64,000 nucleotides of DNA from Pseudomonas fluorescens Q2-87. GTDB taxonomy: Bacteria; Pseudomonadota; Gammaproteobacteria; Pseudomonadales; Pseudomonadaceae. The position numbers were made by a program, and so were the translations under genes. How positions within the stretch are numbered: the first letter of the stretch is position 1; the number at the start of each line of letters is the position of its first letter. The notes beneath the pieces were generated by a model, which saw only the letters and a list, made by a program, of their open reading frames with translations, was not told where the DNA came from and ran no database searches. The stretch spans positions 4,530,556 to 4,594,555 of the forward strand of contig NZ_CM001558.1 of assembly GCF_000281895.1 (NCBI RefSeq). The letters are read 5' to 3'. Positions 9,394-18,206 of this stretch are shown here, piece by piece.

Positions 9394-9864
9394 GTGGCCA
9401 ACAAACGCTACAGCTGCATCGGTCTGTTCAACCCCAAGTCACCGGAAAACGTCGGTTCGGTCATGCGCGCCGCCGGCTGCTACGGCGTGGCGTCGGTGTT
9501 CTACACCGGCAAGCGCTACGAGCGCGCCGCCGACTTTGTCACCGATACCAAGAAGGTCCACTACGACATCCCGCTGATTGGCATTGACGACCTGAAGAAA
9601 ATCCTGCCCCTGGGCTGCGTGCCGGTGGCGGTGGAACTGGTGGACGGTGCGCGTCCGCTGCCTGAGTACACGCACCCGGACCGGGCGCTGTATATCTTTG
9701 GCCCCGAAGACGGTTCGCTGGACAAAGACATTCGTGACTGGTGCGAAGACGTGGTGTACATCCCCACCACCGGTTGCATGAACCTGGCCGCCACCGTCAA
9801 TGTCGTGCTGTACGACCGCATGGCCAAGGGCAATAACACCCGTTCGGGGCCGCAATTCCGCTGA
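9394..9864 (+). CDS. TrmH/SpoU family RNA methyltransferase
   Basis: A 156-aa protein that is essentially only a SPOUT knot domain. Motif 1 is NPKSPENVGSVMRAAGCYG, motif 2 YIFGPEDGSLD and motif 3 YIPTTGCMNLAATVNVVLY, which together bind SAM in the trefoil knot. It would act as a dimer, methylating ribose in a structured RNA. The size is like TrmL, but the sequence does not carry enough TrmL-specific features to name the target. The start is a GTG at 9394. Confidence 0.83.
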   Translation: MANKRYSCIGLFNPKSPENVGSVMRAAGCYGVASVFYTGKRYERAADFVTDTKKVHYDIPLIGIDDLKKILPLGCVPVAVELVDGARPLPEYTHPDRALYIFGPEDGSLDKDIRDWCEDVVYIPTTGCMNLAATVNVVLYDRMAKGNNTRSGPQFR

Positions 9865-9941
9865 TCGGTGCGAAATCCGATTGAACAAGGCCAGCGCTCG
9901 GGCAGTCAGCTTTATACCAATCCCCACACTGGAGACAGATC

Positions 9942-10319
9942 ATGAGCGATAACAATCCGTTCGAGCCAATCGAGAGCACCCCGTTCCAATCCCATCCGCC
10001 ACAGAACGTGCATGGCTGGGAACGCATTGGCTCACTGGCTGGCGGTGTGCTGATGATGGGCAAGGGGCTGCGCCGTGGCGGTGTGATCGGTCTGGCTCAA
10101 CTGGCTATCGGCGGTATGGCATTGGCAAGGGGTATCACCGGGCATTGTTCGGCCAAGTCGCTTTTGGAGAAGAATCGCCAGAACCTGAACAGCGCCCGCG
10201 CCCGGATCGAACAGGCCGGTGATGAGCTGACTCGCATGAAAGCCAATGCCGAGGCGGCGACGGGTACAGCTACTGTGACGGGGAATGATTCGCTGAGTTC
10301 ACCGCGGGCTGGCCTTTGA
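9942..10319 (+). CDS. hypothetical protein with glycine-rich membrane-associated centre
   Basis: A 125-aa protein in three parts: a polar N-terminus, a Gly/Ala-rich hydrophobic middle (residues ~30-65) that could form a membrane hairpin as in DUF2892/YgaP-type proteins, and a C-terminal amphipathic helix (residues 72-105) with coiled-coil character. It has a strong ribosome site (GGAGACAGATC before the ATG). Function is unknown. It is followed by REP sequences. Confidence 0.55.
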   Translation: MSDNNPFEPIESTPFQSHPPQNVHGWERIGSLAGGVLMMGKGLRRGGVIGLAQLAIGGMALARGITGHCSAKSLLEKNRQNLNSARARIEQAGDELTRMKANAEAATGTATVTGNDSLSSPRAGL

Positions 10320-10345
10320 TTCAATAGGTGCGGTGAGGCTGATAG

Positions 10346-10443
10346 CCTCTTCGCGAGCAAGCCCGCTCCCACAGTAATCCAGTCATACACAAATGATGTG
10401 TTCACTGAAGATCCACTGTGGGAGCGGGCATGCTCGCGAATGC
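10346..10443. repeat. REPIN (paired inverted REP)
   Basis: Two facing REP units (10346-10373 and 10417-10443) of the GGAGCGGGCTTGCTCGCGA family. The right unit has one change (GGGCATGCTCG). They occupy the gap between convergent genes. Confidence 0.82.
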
Positions 10444-10447
10444 GGTA

Positions 10448-11677
10448 CTACTGAAGTAACCGGCTATCAAGCACAGTAGAAGGCCCATCCAAGATGCTTT
10501 CACTGAGCTGCACAAACTCCTTGGTATCGACTGTCTCCAAGCGCATCGCCCCCTGCAACACATCATCCAGCGAACGCTTGTTGCGGGTCTTCAGGCGAAT
10601 CTCGCGGTCCAGTTCCTGTAGCAGCAATACCGCCTTGGCCACCGTCGCGGGGCCGATCTGTTCGCCGCGCAAGGTCGTCACGCTCCGACTGTCACGGGCG
10701 AGCCGGTCATTGAGGACCTGATAGCGTTCATCGCTCATACCGCCGGCACGGCGCAGCAGCTCGATGGCGTAGTACTCGGTCAACCCTTCGCTGATCCAGT
10801 CGCTACGATCCTGGTCGTTGATACGCGCAAGCGCCTGCACCAATTCACGCAGCAACGGACTGGCACCTCGCTCGCTGACCAGGGGCGGACGGCTGTGCAG
10901 ATAGATTGAGTCATGGCCGGCCTGGGCGCCGCGCCACAACGGGTCCCCCGCGCCGACGATCAACAATTTGGCCGGATGGCGCGGCACCAACGCTTGCACC
11001 TGCGGCCAGACAAACGTCAACAGCGTCAGAACATCCATCCGGCGCATGCCCTGGCCCCGGGGCGAGGCCACGGTGACCTCGGTTTCCCCCAGGCGGGTGC
11101 GACGGCTGCCAAGCTTGCCGGCAAGCATCCAGCCGGTGGGACGGTCGAACAGCCGCGAAGGGTTGTCGATGCGAAAGCGTTGCTTGCCGATGCGCGGCCA
11201 AGGCGTCTCGATGCTTGTCCAACCGTCGGGCAATTCAACGTCCAGGCGGGCCACCAGTTCGACGCCGTCCTGCTGGTCGAGCTTGGCCGACGGCACCAGG
11301 TCATCGCCGCGCAGCAAGGCCCAGGTCGGGGTCATGCGGGTTTCGAAGGTGGCGTTCTTGCGGGCATGACCGATACGCACCCGGTAGCTCAGGCTCGCCT
11401 TGTCGGCCGTTGGACGCCAGACGCCGCGCGCTTGCTTGCCGGGACTCAACTGCCATTGACCGTCTGCCTTGAAGTCGCTGTAGCGGCTGCCGTCACCCAG
11501 GTCGAAATCCAGGCTGCGCACCGCCGAACCCCGTGCCAACGTCAGGCGCACCTCGGCCTGATCGCTTTGCGGCAACAGGTGCACGTGATAATCCAGATCG
11601 ACTTTCTGCGCCGCCCATAACGGCCCGCACACCACCAGCAGCCCGGCCGCCAGCATCCGTTTCAATCCAGCTGCCAT
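10448..11677 (-). CDS. secreted peptidase-like protein (M1/M61-type fold) lacking the HEXXH motif
   Basis: A 409-aa protein with a signal peptide (residues 1-22, ending PLWAAQ) starting at the ATG at 11677 after GGGAGA. The N-terminal half is beta-rich. The C-terminal half looks like a gluzincin domain: the WISEGLTEYYAIELL segment corresponds to the region of the third zinc ligand. The preceding helix, where HEXXH should be, reads LLRELVQALARIND. The two zinc-binding His are therefore missing and a catalytic role is doubtful. It is probably an inactive periplasmic peptidase relative with a binding role. Family placement is tentative. Confidence 0.6.
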   Translation of the reverse strand: MAAGLKRMLAAGLLVVCGPLWAAQKVDLDYHVHLLPQSDQAEVRLTLARGSAVRSLDFDLGDGSRYSDFKADGQWQLSPGKQARGVWRPTADKASLSYRVRIGHARKNATFETRMTPTWALLRGDDLVPSAKLDQQDGVELVARLDVELPDGWTSIETPWPRIGKQRFRIDNPSRLFDRPTGWMLAGKLGSRRTRLGETEVTVASPRGQGMRRMDVLTLLTFVWPQVQALVPRHPAKLLIVGAGDPLWRGAQAGHDSIYLHSRPPLVSERGASPLLRELVQALARINDQDRSDWISEGLTEYYAIELLRRAGGMSDERYQVLNDRLARDSRSVTTLRGEQIGPATVAKAVLLLQELDREIRLKTRNKRSLDDVLQGAMRLETVDTKEFVQLSESILDGPSTVLDSRLLQ

Positions 11678-11709
11678 GAATTCTCCCTGGTCGTGCAATA
11701 CCCGGCGAT

Positions 11710-12159
11710 TCAGCCGGCGCGGAAAATCAGATGATCTTCCCAATCCTCTTCCGCCACGCTGCCTTCGGCCAACATGCGCCCGGACTGGGAAATGCGTTCA
11801 TGGTGCACGGCATCACGGTCGCCGCAAACCAGGTGGTGCCACAAAGGCAGGTCCTTGCCCTCGCTGACCAATCGATAACCGCAGGTCGGTGGCAGCCATT
11901 TGAATTCATCGGCCTTGCCCGGCGTGAGCTGGATGCAATCGGGAACGAAGTCCCGACGGTTGGGGTAATCGGTGCACTGGCAGGTTTTCAGGTCCAGCAG
12001 TTTGCAGGCGATGCGTGTGTAATAGACGCTGTTGTCGTCTTCGTCTTCGAGCTTTTGCAGGCAGCACAGGCCGCAGCCGTCGCACAGCGATTCCCATTCC
12101 TGCGAATCGAGCTGATCGAGGGTTTTGCGTATCCAGAACGGTTCGACTTTGGCGGCCAT
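11710..12159 (-). CDS. ycgN: YcgN family cysteine cluster protein (UPF0260)
   Basis: A 149-aa cytoplasmic protein. The cysteine signature [11 protein letters not shown] is followed by [11 protein letters not shown] and a later PDC...TCGYR, giving the eight or so Cys that suggest a metal or Fe-S centre. Length is standard for UPF0260/YcgN. The gene lies 32 nt upstream of the peptidase-like gene on the same strand and divergent from the nitroreductase. Its biochemical role is unknown. Confidence 0.87.
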   Translation of the reverse strand: MAAKVEPFWIRKTLDQLDSQEWESLCDGCGLCCLQKLEDEDDNSVYYTRIACKLLDLKTCQCTDYPNRRDFVPDCIQLTPGKADEFKWLPPTCGYRLVSEGKDLPLWHHLVCGDRDAVHHERISQSGRMLAEGSVAEEDWEDHLIFRAG

Positions 12160-12319
12160 GGTTCAAGTATCAATATCAAATGGTGAAAAGGCCGACAGTC
12201 TAGTGCCGGGGCCTCTCAAGGCCAAGCATTGGCGACTGTCGGTATGGCGGGGCTTGTCAGGCCGTGCGCCGGAACGTAGGTTGCTTCATTCACTTTCTTC
12301 AATCCGGTCAGGTAACCCC

Positions 12320-12913
12320 ATGAGCGCTAACTCCCGCATTGCCGATTACGCCATTCATCCCCAATTCATCGAGCGCTGGTCGCCCCGCGCCTTTACCGGC
12401 GAAGGCATTGCCGAAGAAACCCTGCTGGGCTTTTTCGAGGCTGCGCGCTGGGCACCCTCGGCATACAACTCGCAACCGTGGCGTTTCCTTTATGCGCGCC
12501 GTGACACGCCGAACTGGGAGCGTTTCCTGGGCCTGCTCAATGAATTCAACCGTGGCTGGGCGCAACATGCCTCGGCGTTGGTGATCATTGCGTCGAAAAC
12601 CACTTTCGCCGTGCCTGGCGCCACCGAGGAAACCGCGGCGCTGTGCCACACCTTCGACACCGGTGCGGCCTGGGGCCACCTGGCACTGCAAGCCAGCCTC
12701 AGCGGCTGGCACACCCATGGCATGGCCGGTTTCGATCAGGAACTGACCCGCCAGGAACTGAAGATCCCGCAAGGCTATGCCCTGCACGCCGCCGTGGCGA
12801 TTGGCAAGCTGGGCGACAAATCCACGCTGGCCGAATACCTCCAGGCCCGCGAAACCCCAAGCCCGCGCCGGCCGTTGAGTGAGCTGGTGGCTGAGGGTGA
12901 TTTCACTTTGTAA
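12320..12913 (+). CDS. nitroreductase family protein
   Basis: A 197-aa FMN-dependent oxidoreductase fold. RWSPRAFTGEGI and WAPSAYNSQPWRFLYA near the N-terminus are FMN-contacting segments, and LHAAVAIGKLGDK is the C-terminal flavin loop. It would reduce nitro, quinone or related substrates with NAD(P)H. The ATG at 12320 gives the expected N-terminus; an upstream extension to 12125 overlaps the divergent ycgN and is not plausible. Substrate unknown. Confidence 0.83.
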   Translation: MSANSRIADYAIHPQFIERWSPRAFTGEGIAEETLLGFFEAARWAPSAYNSQPWRFLYARRDTPNWERFLGLLNEFNRGWAQHASALVIIASKTTFAVPGATEETAALCHTFDTGAAWGHLALQASLSGWHTHGMAGFDQELTRQELKIPQGYALHAAVAIGKLGDKSTLAEYLQARETPSPRRPLSELVAEGDFTL

Positions 12914-12942
12914 ACCCATTGAGTGATCACTGAAACAACCAC

Positions 12943-13032
12943 TGTGGGAGCGGGCTTGCTCGCGAAGGGGCCAGTACATTCAACAAATATGTTGATTGAC
13001 ACACCGCCTTCGCGAGCAAGCCCGCTCCCACA
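12943..13032. repeat. REPIN (paired inverted REP)
   Basis: A 90-nt inverted pair of the GGAGCGGGCTTGCTCGCGA family between the convergent nitroreductase and dehydrogenase genes. Its length and arms match the copies at 6942 and 7572. Confidence 0.88.
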
Positions 13033-13047
13033 GAATCTTATCGTGGT

Positions 13048-13980
13048 TCAGTAGCCCCGGCTGAAATCCACTTCCCCGCGTAGCGTTTCACCGGCCTGGT
13101 AGGCCTGCAGGTTCTCCAGGAACAACTGCACCATCATTGGCGGTGAGGTCGGAGCGGAGCTGTGGCCGGTCAGCAGCAGGCCCCAGGCGGTCCAGAACGG
13201 ATGGCGTTGCGGCAGCGGCTCCTGGCGGCAGACGTCGATGACCGCACCGGCCAAATGACCCTCTTTCAACGCTTGGACCAGGTCCGCGTCCACCACCGCC
13301 ACGCCGCGCCCAACGTTGATGAACAGTCCGCTGGGCTTGAACTGCTTGAACAGCGCCGCGTCATACAGGTCGTGGGTGTGGGGGGTGTTGGGCAGCAAGT
13401 TGATCACGTAATCCACCTCACCCACCAGCCGAGGCAGATCCTGCAGCGCTCCAACTTCGATGAATGGCGCCAACTCACGGGCTTCGCTGGCAATGCCATA
13501 CAACTGCACGCCAAACGGCAGCAGAAATTGCGCCACGCGCTGGCCGATATCGCCGGTCCCGACGATCAGCACCTTGCGCCCCGCCAGGCCCTGCCCCTGG
13601 CGATTGTCCCACTTGCGCTCGACCTGGCTGACCAAGCGTGCCAGCACCTCGCGCTCGTGGCCGAGCATATAAGTCAGTATGTACTCGGCCATCACCTGGC
13701 CAAAAATGCCCACCGCACGGGTCAAGCGATAATCACGGGTCAGGCCCTCGGCCAGCAACGGCGTGATGCCCGCCCAGGTCGATTGCAGCCAGAGAGGTCG
13801 GTGACTTTGACGCAACAGGGTGGCCAGCAGATCGGGCTGACCAAGCCAGACCGGGCAATCGGCGGCCAGACGCGACAGTTCGGCGGAATCGCCGCTGGTC
13901 AGGACTTCGATCTCGGGTGCAGCCTGGCGCAACAGCTGGGCGTATACCGCGTGGTCGTGTTCGGCAATCAGAACGCGCAT
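13048..13980 (-). CDS. D-2-hydroxyacid dehydrogenase (glyoxylate/hydroxypyruvate reductase-like)
   Basis: A 310-aa cytosolic enzyme. The Rossmann motif VGTGDIGQRVAQFL starts near residue 145; LLPNTPHTHDLYD and FINVGRGVAVVDADLV (with the substrate-binding region) follow, and LLTGHSSAP carries the catalytic His position. It resembles the GhrA-like branch of NAD(P)H-dependent 2-ketoacid reductases. The exact 2-ketoacid cannot be assigned. It is apparently monocistronic. Confidence 0.83.
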   Translation of the reverse strand: MRVLIAEHDHAVYAQLLRQAAPEIEVLTSGDSAELSRLAADCPVWLGQPDLLATLLRQSHRPLWLQSTWAGITPLLAEGLTRDYRLTRAVGIFGQVMAEYILTYMLGHEREVLARLVSQVERKWDNRQGQGLAGRKVLIVGTGDIGQRVAQFLLPFGVQLYGIASEARELAPFIEVGALQDLPRLVGEVDYVINLLPNTPHTHDLYDAALFKQFKPSGLFINVGRGVAVVDADLVQALKEGHLAGAVIDVCRQEPLPQRHPFWTAWGLLLTGHSSAPTSPPMMVQLFLENLQAYQAGETLRGEVDFSRGY

Positions 13981-14105
13981 GAATCAAACCTTTCAAAAAC
14001 AGTGCGGACGACCGCCGACGGAGTGTCGCTCCATCCAGGCGGGCATCGCCAATAAATCATTCCAGTGTTTCAAGAGGCCCCCAGGACGGGTGCCTGAGGA
14101 TACCG

Positions 14106-14399
14106 TCAGACCGGGTCGTTGCGTCGCAGCAACTCTTCGGGCAGGTGTTCGATGTATTCATCCTCGGCCGGTGGCATCTGCAGGTGGTAACCCTGGCTGT
14201 CGAGGTTTTCCAGCACCTTGTTAATGTCTTCCCGGGACAGCTCCCGCTCGGGGCTCAGCACCAGGTCGAAGGCATGGATCGCCTTGCCAAAGGCCGCCAT
14301 CAATGGCTCAGGCACACGCTTCAAGGCATCACTCTTGAGCACATACAGGTACATCTCGTTTTTCTTCGAGCTTCGGTAGATGGAGCAGATACGTTTCAA
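14106..14399 (-). CDS. ycgL: YcgL domain protein (UPF0745)
   Basis: A 97-aa protein beginning [20 protein letters not shown], the conserved start of YcgL proteins. The start codon is TTG at 14399, and it overlaps the rnd stop as TTGA. Downstream ATGs would remove the conserved N-terminus, so TTG is the best choice. The rare start and the overlap imply translation coupled to rnd. Function unknown; the rnd-ycgL pairing is common in Pseudomonas and suggests an RNA-related role (inference). Confidence 0.85.
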   Translation of the reverse strand: MKRICSIYRSSKKNEMYLYVLKSDALKRVPEPLMAAFGKAIHAFDLVLSPERELSREDINKVLENLDSQGYHLQMPPAEDEYIEHLPEELLRRNDPV

Positions 14400-15529
14400 G
14401 GCTGTTCTCCGGCAGTGGCCAGGCTGTCGAGCAGCGCCTGGCCCATCAATTCGCGACGCCAGCCACGCAGCGAATCGGGCAATTGGTAAGGTCCCTCGGG
14501 GAAGCCGCTCTTGATCAGCGCTTCGAGGGTTTTCTTGCGCAGCATCAGTTCCGGTGCGATACCCAGGCGCTCGGCTTCAGCCTGCCCCAACGCCCGCAGG
14601 CGCTTGACCAGCGCCGAGGCCTCGATAGGCAATGGCTCGGCCACGGCCGGGGGCCATTGCTCAGGCGGTACGCTGGCGGCGCGCTTGATCAGATCCAGCA
14701 GGAACTCGCCATCCTGGCGCACAGTACGCGGATGCATGTCTTCGATTTTCGCCAGCGCGCCGAGGTTATCCGGCTGCGTGCGGGCCAGGGGCCACAGCGA
14801 ATGCTCACGGATGATGCGGTTGCGCGGCAGGTCACGGGCGCGCGCCTCGCGTTCGCGCCAGGCGCACAGCTCACGCAGCACGGCCAACTGAGCCCGGGAA
14901 AGTTTCCAGGCCAGCTTGGCCTCGCGATAAACCTCATAGGGGTCCACTTCGCGACGGAGGTTGGCCACCAGTTCGGCACCGTCCTCCAATACCCAGGCAG
15001 ATTTTTCGTCGGACAGTTTTGGACGCAGCTGTACGAAAACTTCCGCCAGATGCACCGCATCCTCCGCGGCGTAGCTGATCTGGGTGTCAGACAGGGGCCG
15101 TTGCAACCAGTCAGACCGGGTCTCGCCCTTGGGCAGCTCGATACCCAGCACTTCCTGCACCAGCCGCGAGTAACCCATGGAGAAACCCAGGTTCAGGTAG
15201 GCGGCGGCCAGTTGAGTATCGAACAAGGGCGCGGGCAGGCTGCCGGTCAGGCGCAGCAGCACTTCAAGGTCTTCACTGCACGCGTGGAGCACCTTGAGCA
15301 CCGCCGGGTTTTCCAGGAGCGCGGCCAAGGGTTGCCAGTTGTCGATGGTCAAGGGGTCGATCAGGTAGGCACGCTTGCCGTCGCCAATCTGCAGCAGGCC
15401 GGCAATCGGATAAAAGGTGTCGACCCGCATGAATTCGGTGTCGAGGGCGACGAATGGCAACTGTTGCCATTCGGCGCAAAACTGCCCGAGGCTATCGTTG
15501 TCGCGAATCCAATGAATATCGATGGCCAC
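14396..15529 (-). CDS. rnd: ribonuclease D
   Basis: A 377-aa DEDD-type 3'-5' exoribonuclease that trims tRNA 3' ends. Motif I is ALDTEFMR, motif II the region [11 protein letters not shown], and motif [12 protein letters not shown] with the YxxxD arrangement. C-terminal HRDC-type helices follow (residues ~210-370). The GTG at 15529 is chosen because GGGAGA precedes it and the protein then begins [12 protein letters not shown], as in other RNase D; the frame remains open upstream without a ribosome site. It is first in the rnd-ycgL operon. Confidence 0.92.
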   Translation of the reverse strand: MAIDIHWIRDNDSLGQFCAEWQQLPFVALDTEFMRVDTFYPIAGLLQIGDGKRAYLIDPLTIDNWQPLAALLENPAVLKVLHACSEDLEVLLRLTGSLPAPLFDTQLAAAYLNLGFSMGYSRLVQEVLGIELPKGETRSDWLQRPLSDTQISYAAEDAVHLAEVFVQLRPKLSDEKSAWVLEDGAELVANLRREVDPYEVYREAKLAWKLSRAQLAVLRELCAWREREARARDLPRNRIIREHSLWPLARTQPDNLGALAKIEDMHPRTVRQDGEFLLDLIKRAASVPPEQWPPAVAEPLPIEASALVKRLRALGQAEAERLGIAPELMLRKKTLEALIKSGFPEGPYQLPDSLRGWRRELMGQALLDSLATAGEQP

Positions 15530-15650
15530 ACGGCTCTCCCTTGAAGAATGGCGCGCAGTATATATCGCCGTCAGCGATTGCGAGCATCCATAGAGCATGA
15601 GCCTGAGAGAAATCGCCTTCGCAAACGCAAGAATAGTCCTACATCCGGAT

Positions 15651-16292
15651 CTAACCGGTCTTACGAAGTACATAAACCCGCGTCAACGCAAAACCGGGCA
15701 GGAAATCCTGATGCCACAGCACGGTGAAACCGGCCTGGCGGAACTCGGCTTCAATCTCGGCCTTGACGGCCAGCCTTCGTTGCGCCGAATGGCCGATGTT
15801 GAGGCGCCCCTCGATTTGAACCGACACGATCACCGTGTCACGACTGACCCGATGAAATTCGCGCAGCAACGCCAGGCGATGCTCGCTGGCGCTGATGTGC
15901 CGAAACAGTTGCAGACAAAAAATGCAATCCACAGCGTTCGCCGACAGCCCAAGGGTGAACGCCGAGCTGGGGAACGTCTTGACCCGTTCGAGTAACGCAC
16001 CGCCATGGTGGGTAAGCGCATGATCGAGCATGTCCGCAGACGAGTCCGCCGCCAGGATCACCCGATTGGCATGCTCGGCCAGCACCGGCCAGTACCGCCC
16101 CGCCCCACATGCCACATCCAGCACCAACCCCGGCTCGCCGGCCGCTTTCAAGGCATTGCGCACCATCTGATCGTCACGCCAGAGCGCCAGGCGCAACCGT
16201 CGAGGCGCCGGCTGGCAGCAAACCTGCGCATGCTCCTGGTCATGTTGCCTGGCGAACTCAAGCTCAACGGTGGATGGGGGTGGCCCGGACAT
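15651..16292 (-). CDS. class I SAM-dependent methyltransferase
   Basis: A 213-aa protein from the ATG at 16292 (MSGPPPSTVELEFARQHD); the frame stays open to a TTG at 16334. VLDVACGAGRYWPVL is motif I and VILAADSSADML carries the acidic residue of motif II. IFCLQLFRHISASEHRLALL is the motif IV region. The substrate is unknown. It lies downstream of eptA on the same strand with a 69-nt gap, but no link is evident. Confidence 0.72.
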   Translation of the reverse strand: MSGPPPSTVELEFARQHDQEHAQVCCQPAPRRLRLALWRDDQMVRNALKAAGEPGLVLDVACGAGRYWPVLAEHANRVILAADSSADMLDHALTHHGGALLERVKTFPSSAFTLGLSANAVDCIFCLQLFRHISASEHRLALLREFHRVSRDTVIVSVQIEGRLNIGHSAQRRLAVKAEIEAEFRQAGFTVLWHQDFLPGFALTRVYVLRKTG

Positions 16293-16361
16293 ACGAACAG
16301 CTCTTGGAAAATGAATGGATGACAGGTTAACCAATACTGCGTGAAAAAAAGGTGTAGGCGA

Positions 16362-18011
16362 TCACTCCCGGGCCAGCACGCCGTCGATCACCGCGCCGCG
16401 ACAACTGGCGAACATATCCAGGTCCGGGTTGTAGACCTTGCTGTTGACCTCCAACAGCCCGAGCATCGAATGAAACAGGTTGTCCTGGCTCAGGGGCTTC
16501 TCGCGACTCAGCTGCAGGCAATGGGTGTCGACCGAGAAGGACTTCTGGTAGCTGTCGGAGAACCAGGCCAGCATCGCCACATGCTTCTGTTGTTCCGGGG
16601 CGAGCATGTAAGGGGTGCCGTGGAGGAACAGGTTGTATTCACCCAGGGATTCACCATGGTCCGACAGGTACAACATGGCCGTGTCGACCTTGTCCTGATT
16701 GGCCCGCAACAAGTCGATCAAGGTCGACAGCACGTGGTCGGTATAGACCAGGGTGTTGTCGTAGCCGTTGACGATGCTCTCGCGGCTGCAATTGTTCAGC
16801 GCGTTGCTTTCGCACACCGGGGTGAAATGCTCGTACTCCTTGGGATAACGCTTGAAGTATTCCGGGCCGTGGCTGCCCATCTGGTGCAGCACCAGCACGG
16901 TGTCCTTATCAAGCGTGTCGATGAAATGCTGAAGTCCCTGGAGGAGGATTTCGTCACGGCATTCACTGCTGGCGCAAAGGGCCGGATCCTTGAGATTGCT
17001 GACATCCTGCAAGGTGACCCGGTCGCACGTACCCTTGCAGCCGGATTGGTTGTCCCGCCAGATCACGTCCAGCCCGGCGCGCTTGAGCACATCCAGCAGG
17101 CCCTCTTCATTCTTGGCCTTGCTGGCGTCGTAGTTCTTGCGCCCCATGTTGGAAAACATGCATGGCACTGATACAGCGGTTTCGGTGCCGCAGGAGTGGA
17201 CATCGGTGAAAGCGATCAGGCCCGCTTCCTTGTTTAGCTTCGGCGTGGTGTCGCGGTTATATCCAAGGATGCCGAAGTTCTCGGCACGAGCGCTCTCCCC
17301 CACTACCAGTACAGTCAGGGACTTGCGTGCGTGGGTTTGCCAGGCCGGGTTACGGCTTGCGTCTTCACCGACAGCGATGAACGGCTGCTTGGCCGATGCG
17401 ACTTGCTCGCGCAGGTAACCGATCGATGCGCCGATGTAATTACTCGGCACGATCATCAACCGCAGTTCATGATGGTTGCGAAACAGTGAAGACAAACCCT
17501 GATAGTTGGCCAGGGCAACCACGCCGATCACCGCGGCCGAGGCCACGCCGACCAATAGCTTACTTAGCAAATCCTTGGGCCAGCGCCGATAATTAATCGG
17601 AGTCTTGAACAATAACCAGGAGGGCAAAACGCCTAATAAGCCGATATAGGCAAACAACTTCAACGACAACAGGTCACGAACTTCCGTGGCATTGGTTTCG
17701 GCAAAGTTGCGCAACATGCCGGCATCGATCAGCACACCGTATTGGGCCATGAAATACGCCACGCCAGCGCTGATCAGAAACAGGACCATCAGCACAGGCT
17801 TGAGCACTGGACGGAACGCCACGAGCGTCAACACCAGGTTGAACGCGCAGAAAATCATCACACCGAATGCCAGGCACATCAGCAGGCCTCGGGCATCAGC
17901 CGTCGTGATCGCTTGCAAGTGTTGCCAGAGCACGACGTTGAAGCCCAATAATAAAAAGGCACTGGCGACCAGCGTCACCCACTCGGGGCGCACGGCTTTG
18001 ATTGTCGGCAT
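16362..18011 (-). CDS. eptA: phosphoethanolamine transferase (EptA-like)
   Basis: A 549-aa inner-membrane enzyme. Five N-terminal helices (to about residue 175) precede a periplasmic sulfatase-like domain. VGESARAENFGILGYNRD holds the metal-binding Glu, HSCGTETAVSVPCMFSNMG the phospho-accepting Thr, and YLSDHGESLGE the second metal site; several Cys pairs would be disulfides. It transfers phosphoethanolamine from phosphatidylethanolamine to lipid A, lowering negative charge and affinity for cationic peptides. Two TTTTTCAC sequences on its sense strand upstream (18067-18074, 18125-18132) may be regulatory. The name is by similarity. Confidence 0.87.
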   Translation of the reverse strand: MPTIKAVRPEWVTLVASAFLLLGFNVVLWQHLQAITTADARGLLMCLAFGVMIFCAFNLVLTLVAFRPVLKPVLMVLFLISAGVAYFMAQYGVLIDAGMLRNFAETNATEVRDLLSLKLFAYIGLLGVLPSWLLFKTPINYRRWPKDLLSKLLVGVASAAVIGVVALANYQGLSSLFRNHHELRLMIVPSNYIGASIGYLREQVASAKQPFIAVGEDASRNPAWQTHARKSLTVLVVGESARAENFGILGYNRDTTPKLNKEAGLIAFTDVHSCGTETAVSVPCMFSNMGRKNYDASKAKNEEGLLDVLKRAGLDVIWRDNQSGCKGTCDRVTLQDVSNLKDPALCASSECRDEILLQGLQHFIDTLDKDTVLVLHQMGSHGPEYFKRYPKEYEHFTPVCESNALNNCSRESIVNGYDNTLVYTDHVLSTLIDLLRANQDKVDTAMLYLSDHGESLGEYNLFLHGTPYMLAPEQQKHVAMLAWFSDSYQKSFSVDTHCLQLSREKPLSQDNLFHSMLGLLEVNSKVYNPDLDMFASCRGAVIDGVLARE

Positions 18012-18206
18012 GGTGATTGACGGTTTCCTGAAAGTTGCTCTTTAAAAAAGAAGTGCGGTAGCGAATGTGAAAAATTCGTTTCCTACGGCACCACAAACTT
18101 TAGGTAGCCCACCATCAATTTTTCGTGAAAAAGTTGCCATTAAATAATTTTTTAAGCAGCACGCCACAAATTTTAACCCGTCTGCAGCGTGCGGCCGGCC
18201 GCCGCT
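18012..18206 (-). promoter_or_regulatory. AT-rich leader of eptA with two TTTTTCAC boxes
   Basis: The 195-nt region upstream of eptA is much AT-richer than its surroundings. Read in the eptA direction, it has TTTTTCAC at 18132-18125 and again at 18074-18067, 58 nt apart. TTTTCAC is the core of the box reported for the ColR response regulator in Pseudomonas putida, but the upstream half of that consensus is not well matched here. Regulation by ColRS or another envelope sensor is therefore only a possibility. Confidence 0.3.

Noticed and set aside
6942..13032. Repeated short palindromes as a possible CRISPR array
   Set aside because: The units are paired inverted REPs scattered between genes at irregular distances, not direct repeats with regular spacers, and no cas genes are present.
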